Of a DNA stretch of 44,842 nucleotides, positions 1-7,278 are shown in pieces. Position 1 is the first letter of the stretch; every line of letters begins with the position of its first letter. Source of the stretch: QGNO01 sp964493125. Its GTDB lineage: Bacteria > Chloroflexota > Dehalococcoidia > Lucifugimonadales > QGNO01. A program made the translations under genes and the position numbers. The stretch is taken from contig CAZBMS010000006.1 in the NCBI GenBank assembly GCA_964493125.1, positions 1-44,842 on the forward strand, written 5' to 3'. The notes beneath the pieces were generated by a model, which saw only the letters and a list, made by a program, of their open reading frames with translations, did not search any database and had not been told where the DNA came from.

Positions 1-2
1 AT

Positions 3-953
3 TGCGGAAGGGGAGTTATACAAAGTCACATTAGGTGTTTGCCTGGGCAAGGGCAGGGGATAAGTAAACTTCTGCAGTATCAGGAACGAATTAGCAAGGG
101 TTGGATAAAATTGGGAGCTCCGGTCTCTATTGTAAAGGAATCTCCGTCTTTGGCCCTTATTGACGGGGGGAATGGTTTGGGATCAATGATAGGGCAGAAA
201 GCTATGAAAATAGCTGTAGATAAGGCTAAAGTTAATGGTGTTGGTACGGCTATAGTAAGAAACAGCTCTCATTTTGGTTCATCTGCTGTCCATGCCCGCG
301 TTGCACTAGAGTATGATTGCATTGGTATAGCCATGACTAATGCTGGACCTGAGATGGCTCCTTGGGGTGGTACTACCTCAGTAGTTGGCACAAACCCGTG
401 GAGCATTGCAGCACCTACCGGAAAGGGCTTCCCAGTAGTTTTGGATATTGCTTTGACAACAGCGGGCAAGGGTATGATGCGTTGGTTTGTACGTGAAGGC
501 AAGAAAATGCCAACAGATTGGGCATTAACACCTGATGGCTATGAAACCGATGATCCAGCAAAGGCAATGCAGGGTCCGTTATTGGGTATAGGAGGGCATA
601 AGGGTTACGGTTTAGCAATGATGACTGACGTATTGACTGGGGTCATTGCTGGAGGTGCGTTTGGATTGTCACCATATTCTGATCCTACAAATCAGGACGT
701 CGCTCACACTTTTATAGCATTAGACATCGGTTGGTTTATGACAGTTGAAGCATTCAAGGCTAGAATGGACCAATTTGTAGATGAGTCTAAAGCCAGCGAA
801 TTGAGACCTGGCTTTGAAAAGATATATGTTCCTGGTGAAATAGAACATAACAGGGAACAAGATTCTCGGATTAATGGTGTGGAGGTAGATGATCAACTTG
901 CTGATCAACTTCGGGGTTTAGCTTCTGATTTGGGTCTAGTGTTCCCAGCTTGA
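3..953 (+). CDS. Malate/L-lactate dehydrogenase family oxidoreductase (Ldh/YlbC type), 5'-truncated by the window edge
   Basis: NAD(P)-dependent 2-hydroxyacid dehydrogenase of the Ldh/MDH type II family (YlbC, AllD, ComC), which has its own fold unrelated to classical LDH. The frame is open to the left edge, so the true start lies outside the window; about 45 N-terminal residues are probably missing. Family blocks seen: a diverged SH element next to the edge (SHI where homologues have SHG), the NSSHFGSS and GIAMTNAGPEMAPWGG blocks, the GTNPWSIAAP segment, and GGHKGYGLAMMTDVLTG near the C-terminal third. A TTG at 39 could be miscalled as the start, but conserved sequence continues upstream of it. 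Compared with typical members there is extra sequence (LPGQGQGISK) just after the SH element. Substrate cannot be assigned; malate, lactate, ureidoglycolate and sulfolactate enzymes all belong here. The family call is secure. Confidence 0.9.
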   Translation, partial: CGRGVIQSHIRCLPGQGQGISKLLQYQERISKGWIKLGAPVSIVKESPSLALIDGGNGLGSMIGQKAMKIAVDKAKVNGVGTAIVRNSSHFGSSAVHARVALEYDCIGIAMTNAGPEMAPWGGTTSVVGTNPWSIAAPTGKGFPVVLDIALTTAGKGMMRWFVREGKKMPTDWALTPDGYETDDPAKAMQGPLLGIGGHKGYGLAMMTDVLTGVIAGGAFGLSPYSDPTNQDVAHTFIALDIGWFMTVEAFKARMDQFVDESKASELRPGFEKIYVPGEIEHNREQDSRINGVEVDDQLADQLRGLASDLGLVFPA

Positions 954-1022
954 CGTGATCTAGTTTGACACATTGAATCACTGGATATACAGTTTCTGTA
1001 ATCCTAAATGTGTGAGGCTTTT

Positions 1023-1214
1023 ATGACAACGTACACGTGTTCCAACTGTTCTATGGAAGTGAATGGCGTTACTTGCGCGAAGTGTGATTCTGAGCTGGAG
1101 TTCAAGTCAATCTCCAAAGATGACGGAAGCACTGTCGGTGTTTCAGAATGTACAAATGGGCATGGCAGGATTAAATCCCCCATGTGTTGTGGTCATGACA
1201 TGGTAGCTGCCTAA
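1023..1214 (+). CDS. Small zinc-ribbon protein (63 aa)
   Basis: Cys-rich miniprotein with CxxC pairs at residues 6-9 and 18-21 and further Cys/His near the C-terminus (C43, H47, C54, C55, H57). It should bind one or two zinc ions; no enzyme domain is visible. The ATG at 1023 is chosen over the ATG at 1008 because GAGG lies at 1014-1017, five bases before it. The gene follows the dehydrogenase by about 70 bp and ends before a long hairpin. Function unknown: it may act as an adaptor or in nucleic-acid or metal binding. Not recognised as a named family. Confidence 0.7.
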   Translation: MTTYTCSNCSMEVNGVTCAKCDSELEFKSISKDDGSTVGVSECTNGHGRIKSPMCCGHDMVAA

Positions 1215-1237
1215 AAGCATTTGCCATAACCGGTATG

Positions 1238-1276
1238 AATAAGAGGTGACTGTCTTTTGGGGGGTCGCCTCTTATT
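1238..1276. terminator. Bidirectional-type hairpin terminator
   Basis: A 13-bp stem (1238-1250 with 1264-1276, one G-U type mismatch) and a 13-nt loop lie between the rightward zinc-ribbon gene and a leftward membrane-protein gene. The downstream T-run is weak but A/T-rich on both sides. The position suits shared termination of the converging genes. Confidence 0.7.
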
Positions 1277-1334
1277 TGTTAATTTAGCTCTTATTCTTGA
1301 ATAATTACTATCGGATATTCTCAATATATCCCCA

Positions 1335-1715
1335 TTATGATTTATTTCGAAATTGTAATGTTGCGTTCCAGATAAGTCTGGGTATACTCCAAACTAGGCC
1401 ACCGGCAACGCCAAGAAAACCGAAACCCCATAACGGTTCGGATCCTGTGCCACCAAAAGCGGGTCCTAACAGCGGGATTATGAAAGTAAGATACGCAATA
1501 ATCACTAAGGGCCATACGCGCGACTTTGTGAAAGTACTGACTAATTTTCCAGCCGCCGCTGGAGTTATCAATGCAACTGATAAATCAAGCAAACTGAAGA
1601 CGTTATCAATAGAAAGGAGGCTTGTGGTGAATATGAATAAGACTCCTGTGCAACCTCCTGTAATGGAACCAACAATCGCAATTTTGATTAGGGGCTTGAA
1701 ATCTACTATTCGCAT
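1335..1715 (-). CDS. Small integral membrane protein, unknown family (126 aa)
   Basis: The translation is strongly hydrophobic, with about four predicted membrane segments (near residues 8-32, 42-58, 68-87 and 93-115), basic residues at the N-terminus and a short basic tail (QFRNKS). No catalytic motif is visible. It is read leftward, 72 bp after the hydratase gene, so it may be the last gene of the amidase-hydratase group. No strong ribosome-binding site precedes the ATG. The opposite-strand frame over the same bases is less convincing because this strand gives clean membrane helices. Function unknown; a small transport or anchoring role is possible. Confidence 0.6.
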   Translation of the reverse strand: MRIVDFKPLIKIAIVGSITGGCTGVLFIFTTSLLSIDNVFSLLDLSVALITPAAAGKLVSTFTKSRVWPLVIIAYLTFIIPLLGPAFGGTGSEPLWGFGFLGVAGGLVWSIPRLIWNATLQFRNKS

Positions 1716-1787
1716 AACGGATCAATTAGCTCTATCTTGTTTGAGAAATTGCCTAAATTAGACTGGTATTTATACACTAGTGAAAGG

Positions 1788-2570
1788 CTACTCTTCAGTG
1801 ATCTGTAGTTTCACTTTACCAATATTCCCAAAATCAGCAATAAGTTCGTCGCCACTGTTTACAGGGGTAATACCGGTGCAAGTACCCGTTGATATAATCT
1901 CTCCTGCAACGATCGATTCTCCTCTTGCAGATAAATGATTAGCGGTCCATTCTAGGACTAATAGTGGAGACCCCATTGTGTTTGCTCCCTTGCCCTCTAC
2001 TATTTCCTCTCCATTCTGGTAAAGAGTAACGATATGCCCAGGAAGGTCTATTTCACGCCAATTGGTTACGTCAGGACCTGTTATCAAACCTATGTGCGAC
2101 ACCATGTCCGCAACTAGTCTTACGGGTCCTAAATTTCCAAGACCACCCTCCCACCGACTTCCTACGACTTCAATTACTGGGAACATAATGTCTACTGCAT
2201 CGAGTACTTCATCCAGTTCGTATAAATTGTCTCTAGGTGGGAGATCACTTTTGAAGCGGAATCCAAACTCACTTTCTACGCTGACACCTTGCCCTTTGTG
2301 AATCGTTAAATGATATGGACTTGTATAACAAGTAGGCACGAACATAGGTGCCGACACTGGCTCCTTAGTATTTAGCGCTTCCTGGGCGATCTCGCTAGTA
2401 GCACCGATTTTCCATCCTGCTCTGGGCATTCCGTGAATGCCTTCAACTGCACGTTGTACCTTGTAGGCTGTTTCAATTGTATCAATCCCTTCCAAGGCAT
2501 TTTGCGGGACTGTACCGCCTGATAGCCGTGCCTGCGCTAGTTTGTTAGCGAGTGTTTCTATTGTACCCAT
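1788..2570 (-). CDS. 2-keto-4-pentenoate hydratase / fumarylacetoacetase-family protein (MhpD-like)
   Basis: A 260-residue member of the FAH superfamily in the MhpD branch. These enzymes hydrate or decarboxylate 2-hydroxy-dienoates formed by meta-cleavage of aromatic rings, using a divalent metal. Seen: the GWKIG motif near residue 53, the ESEFGF metal-ligand motif near residue 100, an acidic IEVV segment near 135, and C-terminal GEIISTGTCTG, equivalent to the family's G-x-x-(L/I)-x-T-G-T. Length is normal. The ATG follows AGGACGG by a suitable distance. It lies 28 bp downstream of the amidase gene, so the two are probably co-transcribed. The pairing suggests that an amide is hydrolysed and the acid processed further; the true substrate is unknown. 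Confidence 0.88.
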   Translation of the reverse strand: MGTIETLANKLAQARLSGGTVPQNALEGIDTIETAYKVQRAVEGIHGMPRAGWKIGATSEIAQEALNTKEPVSAPMFVPTCYTSPYHLTIHKGQGVSVESEFGFRFKSDLPPRDNLYELDEVLDAVDIMFPVIEVVGSRWEGGLGNLGPVRLVADMVSHIGLITGPDVTNWREIDLPGHIVTLYQNGEEIVEGKGANTMGSPLLVLEWTANHLSARGESIVAGEIISTGTCTGITPVNSGDELIADFGNIGKVKLQITEE

Positions 2571-2598
2571 GTCATTGACCGTCCTGTGAAATATTCAA

Positions 2599-4260
2599 CT
2601 ATTTTGACCACAACATTGGTGGATGTTGCTGATGATGAGTAGTGACTTGTTGGAATGCGTGGCAAATTCGAAATAGAGTTGCCTCATCCATTGGCCGTGC
2701 ACCCAAATGCCATCCTACTGGAAGGCCTTCTTTTGTAAACCCTGCTGGTATGGATATTGCTGCGGCACCGGCCATGCTGAAGGATCCGGTTCCACCTACT
2801 CTGTCCATTACAAAAGCCCTCGCTTCCTCCGGACCTTTGAAGGGAGATTCAGTCACTATAGGACCTGCAGGACCTTGGCCAGTAGATCCAACGAGAATGT
2901 CGTATTTGTCGAATACATCAAGCATAGTTTGACCCATTAATGCACGAGCTCTTGGTGCCAATGTCTGGAGTCCGGCTGGTATTAGACAACCAACCAATAG
3001 TCTGACACGAGTATTATAATCATAGTCGAAATATCGATTGCGTAGATGGCCTCTATGATAGCTTGCTGCTTGCCCATCACATATTGCCGTATGGACTCCG
3101 GGCATTTTGTTGATAAGAGGTATACTTACTGACTCCACTTTTGCCCCTAGGTCTCGTAATACGTCAATTGCCTTAGCGACTATCGCTTTTGTTTCGGTTT
3201 CAACGTCGTCACTCATCATTTCTTCGACGATTCCCACGGTTAAGTCCGATATGTCGCCAGTAAGCGAATCTGAATAATTGGGGACGCTCTCTCGGCTAGT
3301 GGTTGGATCTTTAGGATCATATCCTGCAATTGCTTGCAGCATTATGGCAGTATCTTCTGCACTTCTTGCTAATGGGCCAGCTGTATCCAGTTCCCATGAA
3401 AGGGTAAATATCCCTTGCCTGCTCAAGCGACTCCAGCTGGGTCTTAGACCAGCTATGCCGTTTACTGATCCCGGTCCTCTTATTGAGCCACCCGTATCTC
3501 CACCCATCGAACCACTTAACAGTCCTGCTGCTACGGAAGATCCTGATCCGGACGAAGAACCGGCTGGATGTCGAGTGAGATCCCAGGGATTCCTTGGTGA
3601 TTCTTTTGATAGGAACTCGAGGGTGCCTCCCATGTGAAACTCGTGAGTTGCTAGAGTTCCCATGATAACGGCGCCAGCTTGTCTGAATCTGGATATTATT
3701 GTGCAATCTTCATCTGGGACGTTGTCATGGTATGCATCACAGCCGCCGGTATTTGGGTGACCCTTAATGTCCATTTGGTCTTTTACCCCTATGGGTATGC
3801 CATGCATTGGCCCACGGTAATTCCCTTCAGCAATCTCTTTTTCAGCTGTTTCAGCTTCTTTGATGGACTCTTCTGAAATTAAGTGATTAAACGCATGGAG
3901 TTGTGGGTCGTATTTACCTATCCTACCCAGATACTCTTTTGTCAATTCGACTGGAGAAAGTTTTTTCGCTTTAATAAGTCTCGCTTGTTCTCGGATGGTC
4001 ATGAAAGCTATGTCGTTAATATGGGGTGGGGTGTCCGAGTCCTCGTCTGGGACAGCATTTGCGTTAGGTCGGGTAGGTAGCCCTCGGAATGGAAGTATTG
4101 GCCAAGGTTCTGTGTGGTAAACGTCTAGATTGTCTAAATGTTTCAATCCGTCCAGAAGGGCATTGATTCTATAATAAACTTCTGTAAATTCTGGCTCTGG
4201 CGGGTTAAACCCTTGAATTTCGAGTAGTGTCCTAACTATTTCCCTGCTAAGATTTTCCAT
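2599..4260 (-). CDS. Amidase signature enzyme with fused N-terminal AtzG-like helical domain (553 aa)
   Basis: Amidase-signature hydrolase (GatA/AtzE/AtzF superfamily) cleaving an amide to acid plus ammonia through a Ser-cisSer-Lys triad. Seen: catalytic Lys in GIPIGVKD (Lys160), the AGSSSGSG loop with the cis-Ser (about Ser235), and GGDTGGSIRGPG with the nucleophile Ser259. Typical amidases begin about 80 residues later. Residues 1-80 here are a helical acidic segment with EI-x3-LL-x3-G-x-NP and a later AL...L..L.....EP pattern. This matches the separate 58-residue protein encoded at 28118-28294 next to another amidase (inference: fused AtzG/GatC-like subunit). The start is supported by AGGAG seven bases upstream. 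Probably first gene of a leftward unit with the MhpD-like hydratase. Substrate unknown. Confidence 0.92.
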   Translation of the reverse strand: MENLSREIVRTLLEIQGFNPPEPEFTEVYYRINALLDGLKHLDNLDVYHTEPWPILPFRGLPTRPNANAVPDEDSDTPPHINDIAFMTIREQARLIKAKKLSPVELTKEYLGRIGKYDPQLHAFNHLISEESIKEAETAEKEIAEGNYRGPMHGIPIGVKDQMDIKGHPNTGGCDAYHDNVPDEDCTIISRFRQAGAVIMGTLATHEFHMGGTLEFLSKESPRNPWDLTRHPAGSSSGSGSSVAAGLLSGSMGGDTGGSIRGPGSVNGIAGLRPSWSRLSRQGIFTLSWELDTAGPLARSAEDTAIMLQAIAGYDPKDPTTSRESVPNYSDSLTGDISDLTVGIVEEMMSDDVETETKAIVAKAIDVLRDLGAKVESVSIPLINKMPGVHTAICDGQAASYHRGHLRNRYFDYDYNTRVRLLVGCLIPAGLQTLAPRARALMGQTMLDVFDKYDILVGSTGQGPAGPIVTESPFKGPEEARAFVMDRVGGTGSFSMAGAAAISIPAGFTKEGLPVGWHLGARPMDEATLFRICHAFQQVTTHHQQHPPMLWSK

Positions 4261-4510
4261 GAGGATCTCCTATGATTCGGCTACTGTTTTTTCCAATAAT
4301 TAGGTTCCCGCAGAAGATTCATTAGACTTCGTTAGGATTAATGCCCATTTCGTTTACATTCTCCGCTTAACGTCGATGTCCCGTTGATCTTTTAGGACAG
4401 CGTTGGTTACAGCTAGAATAGCAGGGAGGAAATCGGGTAACAACTCCACGCTTTGTTCAATTATTGCAGAATTCATTCCCTCAACAGCTTTAAGGGGAGG
4501 CCTGGGTCTC

Positions 4511-5173
4511 TTATTTAGAAGGATCCTTAACTTTTCTAAGATATGGCTTAACCGTTTCCCATCCATCAGGGAAGAGATCCTTAGCGGCTTCATTGTCCAC
4601 CGCAGGCACAATTATTACGTCATCACCTTGATTCCAGTTCGCAGGAGTAGCCACTTTGTGTTTTGCTGTTAGTTGGCATGAGTCGATAACCCGTAACAAC
4701 TCAGAGAAGTTCCTGCCTGTGCTCATTGGGTAGGCTAAGTTCATCTTGATTTTTTTATCTGGGCCTACTAGGAATACGACCCTAACGGTTGCGTTGTCTG
4801 CTGCTGTTCGACCTTCCGAGGTGTATCCAGATTCAGCTGGAAGCATATCGTAAAGTTGTGAGATCTTAAGTTCTCGATCTGCAATTATCGGGAATTCAAG
4901 TGTCGCACCAGATATGTCTTCGATATCCTTAGCCCATTTCAAATGATCTTCTACTGGGTCGACGCTTAATCCTATAACTTTGCAACCTCTTTTTGAGAAC
5001 TCGTCGGTTAGTTGTGCTACTGAACCTAACTCCGTTGCGCAGACGGGAGTGAAATCTTTTGGATGTGAGAACAACATAGCCCATCCATCCCCAATCCAGT
5101 CATGGAAACTTATCGTTCCCTCGCTACTTTCCGCAGTGAAATCCGGGGCAGTATCGTTAATTCTTAATGACAT
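4511..5173 (-). CDS. 1-Cys peroxiredoxin (Prx6/AhpC-TSA family)
   Basis: Thiol peroxidase of 220 residues reducing H2O2, organic peroxides or peroxynitrite. Seen: the peroxidatic motif FTPVCATELG with Cys45, the preceding SHPKD, a Prx6-type long C-terminal domain, and the conserved ATPANWNQGDDVIIVP segment. Length fits the Prx6 group. The frame extends upstream to 5287, but that part would translate a terminator hairpin. The start at 5173 is preceded by GGAGG five bases away and is chosen. The gene sits alone between an amidase gene and a tRNA, so it looks monocistronic. Its 5' leader carries a terminator and a competing antiterminator, implying transcription-attenuation control. Typical eukaryotic and archaeal Prx6 has PVCTTE; here the first Thr is Ala. 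Confidence 0.93.
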   Translation of the reverse strand: MSLRINDTAPDFTAESSEGTISFHDWIGDGWAMLFSHPKDFTPVCATELGSVAQLTDEFSKRGCKVIGLSVDPVEDHLKWAKDIEDISGATLEFPIIADRELKISQLYDMLPAESGYTSEGRTAADNATVRVVFLVGPDKKIKMNLAYPMSTGRNFSELLRVIDSCQLTAKHKVATPANWNQGDDVIIVPAVDNEAAKDLFPDGWETVKPYLRKVKDPSK

Positions 5174-5194
5174 TTTTCCTCCATATTGTTTGTC

Positions 5195-5229
5195 AAAAAA
5201 ATCGCCCCTGGCATTGCCAGGGGCGATTT
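5195..5229 (-). terminator. Intrinsic terminator in the peroxiredoxin leader
   Basis: A perfect 14-bp stem (5199-5212 with 5216-5229) with a 3-nt loop, GC-rich in the middle, is followed on the minus strand by seven T (5195-5201). It ends 13 bases before the ribosome-binding site of the peroxiredoxin gene, so it would stop transcription just before the coding region unless prevented. Confidence 0.88.
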
Positions 5230-5398
5230 GGTGCAAACTAAATTGTGTTAAATGATCAGATGTTCTCTGAGCAAGCACCGTTATCACCCCGTCTCGCGGG
5301 GATCCTACACGTGCAGTCCATTTGCTCTTTTCTTGTCATAATCCTTCTATTGAGAAACTGAAAGCCATCTCAGTTTTGATCTGATCCAACGGCGGCTA
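5195..5398 (-). promoter_or_regulatory. Structured 5' leader RNA of the peroxiredoxin gene: candidate riboswitch/attenuator
   Basis: Read leftward, the roughly 200-nt leader can fold as a three-way junction. P1 pairs 5379-5386 with 5254-5261 (8 bp, perfect). One arm is 5371-5376 with 5355-5360 (6 bp, 10-nt loop). The other arm is built from 5322-5327/5269-5274, 5311-5314/5275-5278 and a capped hairpin 5297-5301/5287-5291. A rho-independent terminator follows (5199-5229). A mutually exclusive pairing also exists: 5275-5290 with 5220-5234, about 12 bp in two blocks, which would melt the second arm and sequester one strand of the terminator. That is the architecture of an OFF-type riboswitch or another attenuator. 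I do not recognise the aptamer as a known class; it lacks the consensus cores I know for TPP, SAM, purine or T-box RNAs. An independent small RNA is the alternative. Confidence 0.6.
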
Positions 5399-5403
5399 AT
5401 AGT

Positions 5404-5409
5404 ATTATA
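5404..5409 (-). promoter_or_regulatory. -10 box (TATAAT) for the peroxiredoxin leader
   Basis: A consensus TATAAT on the minus strand would place the transcript start near 5398-5396, a dozen bases before the P1 stem of the leader RNA. A TTGACT lies upstream but only 12 bases away, so the -35 element is uncertain. Confidence 0.5.
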
Positions 5410-5554
5410 TGGTGAGGCTGAAGTCAAATGATTTAGCCTTGAACGATTTAGTGAGCATGCCTTAAACAGATTGATTCTACTTGATAGGATTTGGATATCT
5501 TTCGTTAGTCGGATGTATACTAAGGATTATCGAAAGAAAGAATTGGTATAACAC

Positions 5555-5631
5555 GCGCCCGTAGCTCAGCGGAACAGAGCACCGGTCTTCGGAACCGGGG
5601 GTCGTGGGTTCGAATCCCTCCGGGCGTGCCA
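5555..5631 (+). tRNA. tRNA-Arg (anticodon TCG)
   Basis: Complete cloverleaf with encoded CCA. Acceptor GCGCCCG/CGGGCGT (G-T first pair), D-arm GCTC/GAGC, anticodon stem CCGGT/ACCGG with loop CTTCGGA giving TCG, and T-arm with GGTTCGAATCC. A T-run starting just after the CCA may terminate transcription. It reads CGA codons, and CGG/CGT/CGC if the wobble base is modified. Confidence 0.95.
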
Positions 5632-5847
5632 CTTTTTTGGGAATGATTAACTGGCTTTGTTGAATTGATTTATCCTTGCTCGTTTATTACAGGTCTGGTG
5701 GAGTTATTCGCACTTCAACTCACTGAAACCACGTCTTAGTAGGCCTTTTCCTGAATAATTTTTACTAATCTTTGAAGTAGGCTAACTATTTATGTTTCGA
5801 TAGGAAGGTGAATCACGGCAGAGAATTCTGGTTGGGCAACAACGCGA

Positions 5848-6147
5848 TTGACTTTAAATGAAAGGATATACGAAGTCGTCAGGCAAATTCCTTTCGCTTC
5901 AGTTGCGTCCTATGCTCAGGTATCTGCACTAGTGATTGGGAGCACGCCACGACTTGTCGGGTATGCCATGGCCTTATCTACCCCGGAACGTGATCTACCC
6001 TGGCATAGGGTAATCAACTCAAAAGGCAAGATAAGCATTCGCAGTTCTGGCGCTGGCGCGGAAATTCAACGTAGAATGCTTGAAGAAGAAGGGATTAGGT
6101 TCAATAGGAAAGGTGCAGTAGATTTTGCATGTTATGGATGGCTTTAG
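5848..6147 (+). CDS. Alkyltransferase-like protein (ATL; MGMT-domain DNA-binding protein)
   Basis: About 99 residues of the MGMT C-terminal DNA-binding domain. The active-site motif PCHRV of O6-alkylguanine methyltransferases is PWHRV here (Trp52 in place of Cys). This defines ATL proteins, which bind O6-alkylguanine without repairing it and flag it for nucleotide excision repair. Also seen: PRLVGYAM near residue 34, equivalent to the Arg-finger helix, and the C-terminal LLEEEGIRF-type segment. The TTG at 5848 has no good ribosome-binding site. A strong AGGAAGG at 5802-5808 lies further upstream and the frame is open from 5812, but no ATG, GTG or TTG follows it at the right distance, so the true N-terminus is unclear. 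Confidence 0.85.
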   Translation: MTLNERIYEVVRQIPFASVASYAQVSALVIGSTPRLVGYAMALSTPERDLPWHRVINSKGKISIRSSGAGAEIQRRMLEEEGIRFNRKGAVDFACYGWL

Positions 6148-6202
6148 AGGAATTGTAATAGGCCCATTCCAATAGGATAAACCTATCGAAGGAAAGTTAT
6201 TT

Positions 6203-7255
6203 ATGAGAGTCGTGTCAGCAATAGTAGGGGTTTTACTAGGCTTTTTGGTTGGCTCTGCTTTTCTTGGTTTAATTTGTGACACGGCTGGTTGCGAAGACTC
6301 ACTTGATGTTTGGTTAGGATTCTTAACCCTTGGCCTTGCGATTGCAGGGGGAGTAATTGGTTATAGATTACCGTCTAAAATCACAAAGAATGCTAATTCC
6401 GGGGAGTCCAGTAAATATCAAGCATCATTTAAGTGTTCACAATGTGGTTCAGAGCTAAGACAAGAGGGTTTATTTTGCGGGTCTTGTGGGGCGCGAAAGA
6501 GGCCGATCTCATCTCCAGCAACTACTAACAAGAGGCGATTTCCACTCCTTATTGTGATTGTGGTCATTGGTGTGATTATTTTGATTTCAGTAATGTCTTC
6601 TGTTTTGACCAGCAATTCAGAAAGAAATGTGGTCAATCCTGAGGTGCCCTCTGATGTTCTACCAGTTCCTACTGCAGCTCCGGCTGCAGCTCCGACTGCA
6701 GTTCTGGCTCTGGACCCTCCTACAGCTACTCCCGTACCTACTGCAACTACAGTACCTCCTACAGCTACTCCTGTCCCATTCAATAGATATAGGAGTAAGA
6801 AATTTGGGTTTTCTTTATCATATACGAGTGCTTGGACCGTTGATGAACGGGTGCAAGCTAATGCCCCCCCTGAAGTAATGCCAGACATAGTATTTTCAGA
6901 TTCGAAAACTGGTTTTACACATGTGATTGTGGAGATTGAGAGGCTGTCATTAAGTCAAGGTTCGATTAACGAGTTTGTGAATAGAAGGATACACCGGAAC
7001 CGAGGTATCGTTGCTGATCCAGCCGGAGTGCCTATAGATCGTATCAATGGGCTTTTGTTCCACGGGTTGCTAAAGAAAGGAGAACCGGCTACGAGGATTA
7101 TACTTGTTGTAGCGAATGGTCCGTGGGCTATAGCGGTGGAGTTTATTCCTCATCCGGATGAAGAGCATGTTGGCCAAGCACCTTTCCCAGCATTCGAATG
7201 GCCTAGGATTAATGATATGGTCGAGTCCTTCGAATTATTCCCCACTGGCGTTTAA
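6203..7255 (+). CDS. Membrane protein with zinc ribbon, Pro/Thr linker and extracytoplasmic domain (350 aa)
   Basis: Domain order seen: two N-terminal membrane helices (about residues 4-27 and 34-53), a zinc ribbon with two CxxC pairs (about residues 74-94, FKCSQCG ... FCGSCG), a third strong membrane helix (about 112-132), and a low-complexity Pro/Thr/Ala/Val linker with PTATPVP units (about 150-192). It ends in a globular domain starting with YRSKKFGFSLSY, which resembles the PsbP/DUF1795 type by its F-G-F-S-x-x-Y opening. The linker and domain should lie outside the cell and the ribbon inside. ATG at 6203 follows GGAAAG. Function unknown; a sensor or envelope role is a guess. Confidence 0.75.
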   Translation: MRVVSAIVGVLLGFLVGSAFLGLICDTAGCEDSLDVWLGFLTLGLAIAGGVIGYRLPSKITKNANSGESSKYQASFKCSQCGSELRQEGLFCGSCGARKRPISSPATTNKRRFPLLIVIVVIGVIILISVMSSVLTSNSERNVVNPEVPSDVLPVPTAAPAAAPTAVLALDPPTATPVPTATTVPPTATPVPFNRYRSKKFGFSLSYTSAWTVDERVQANAPPEVMPDIVFSDSKTGFTHVIVEIERLSLSQGSINEFVNRRIHRNRGIVADPAGVPIDRINGLLFHGLLKKGEPATRIILVVANGPWAIAVEFIPHPDEEHVGQAPFPAFEWPRINDMVESFELFPTGV

Positions 7256-7278
7256 TGAAGGCGACTTAGGAGGCGTAC

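Noticed and set aside
1297..1761. Plus-strand 154-codon frame over the small membrane protein
   Set aside because: The opposite strand gives clear membrane helices and fits the leftward gene group; the plus-strand product is low in structure and rich in Lys/Pro/Asn without a motif.
4354..4611. Minus-strand 85-codon frame overlapping the end of the peroxiredoxin gene
   Set aside because: It overlaps the peroxiredoxin by 100 bases in another frame and has no recognisable features. A 40-codon sub-frame starting at 4476 has only GAGGGA nearly touching its start; not enough to call.
5195..5398. T-box riboswitch for the peroxiredoxin leader
   Set aside because: One segment (GGGGTGATAACGG) partly resembles the T-box sequence, but the UGGN that pairs with tRNA CCA is missing, there is no long Stem I, and the gene is not tRNA- or amino-acid-related.
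5195..5398. 6S RNA or a stand-alone small RNA
   Set aside because: Length is near 200 nt, but the fold is a three-way junction with one very long 5' side, not a rod with a central bubble, and the terminator sits just before a ribosome-binding site. Not fully excluded.
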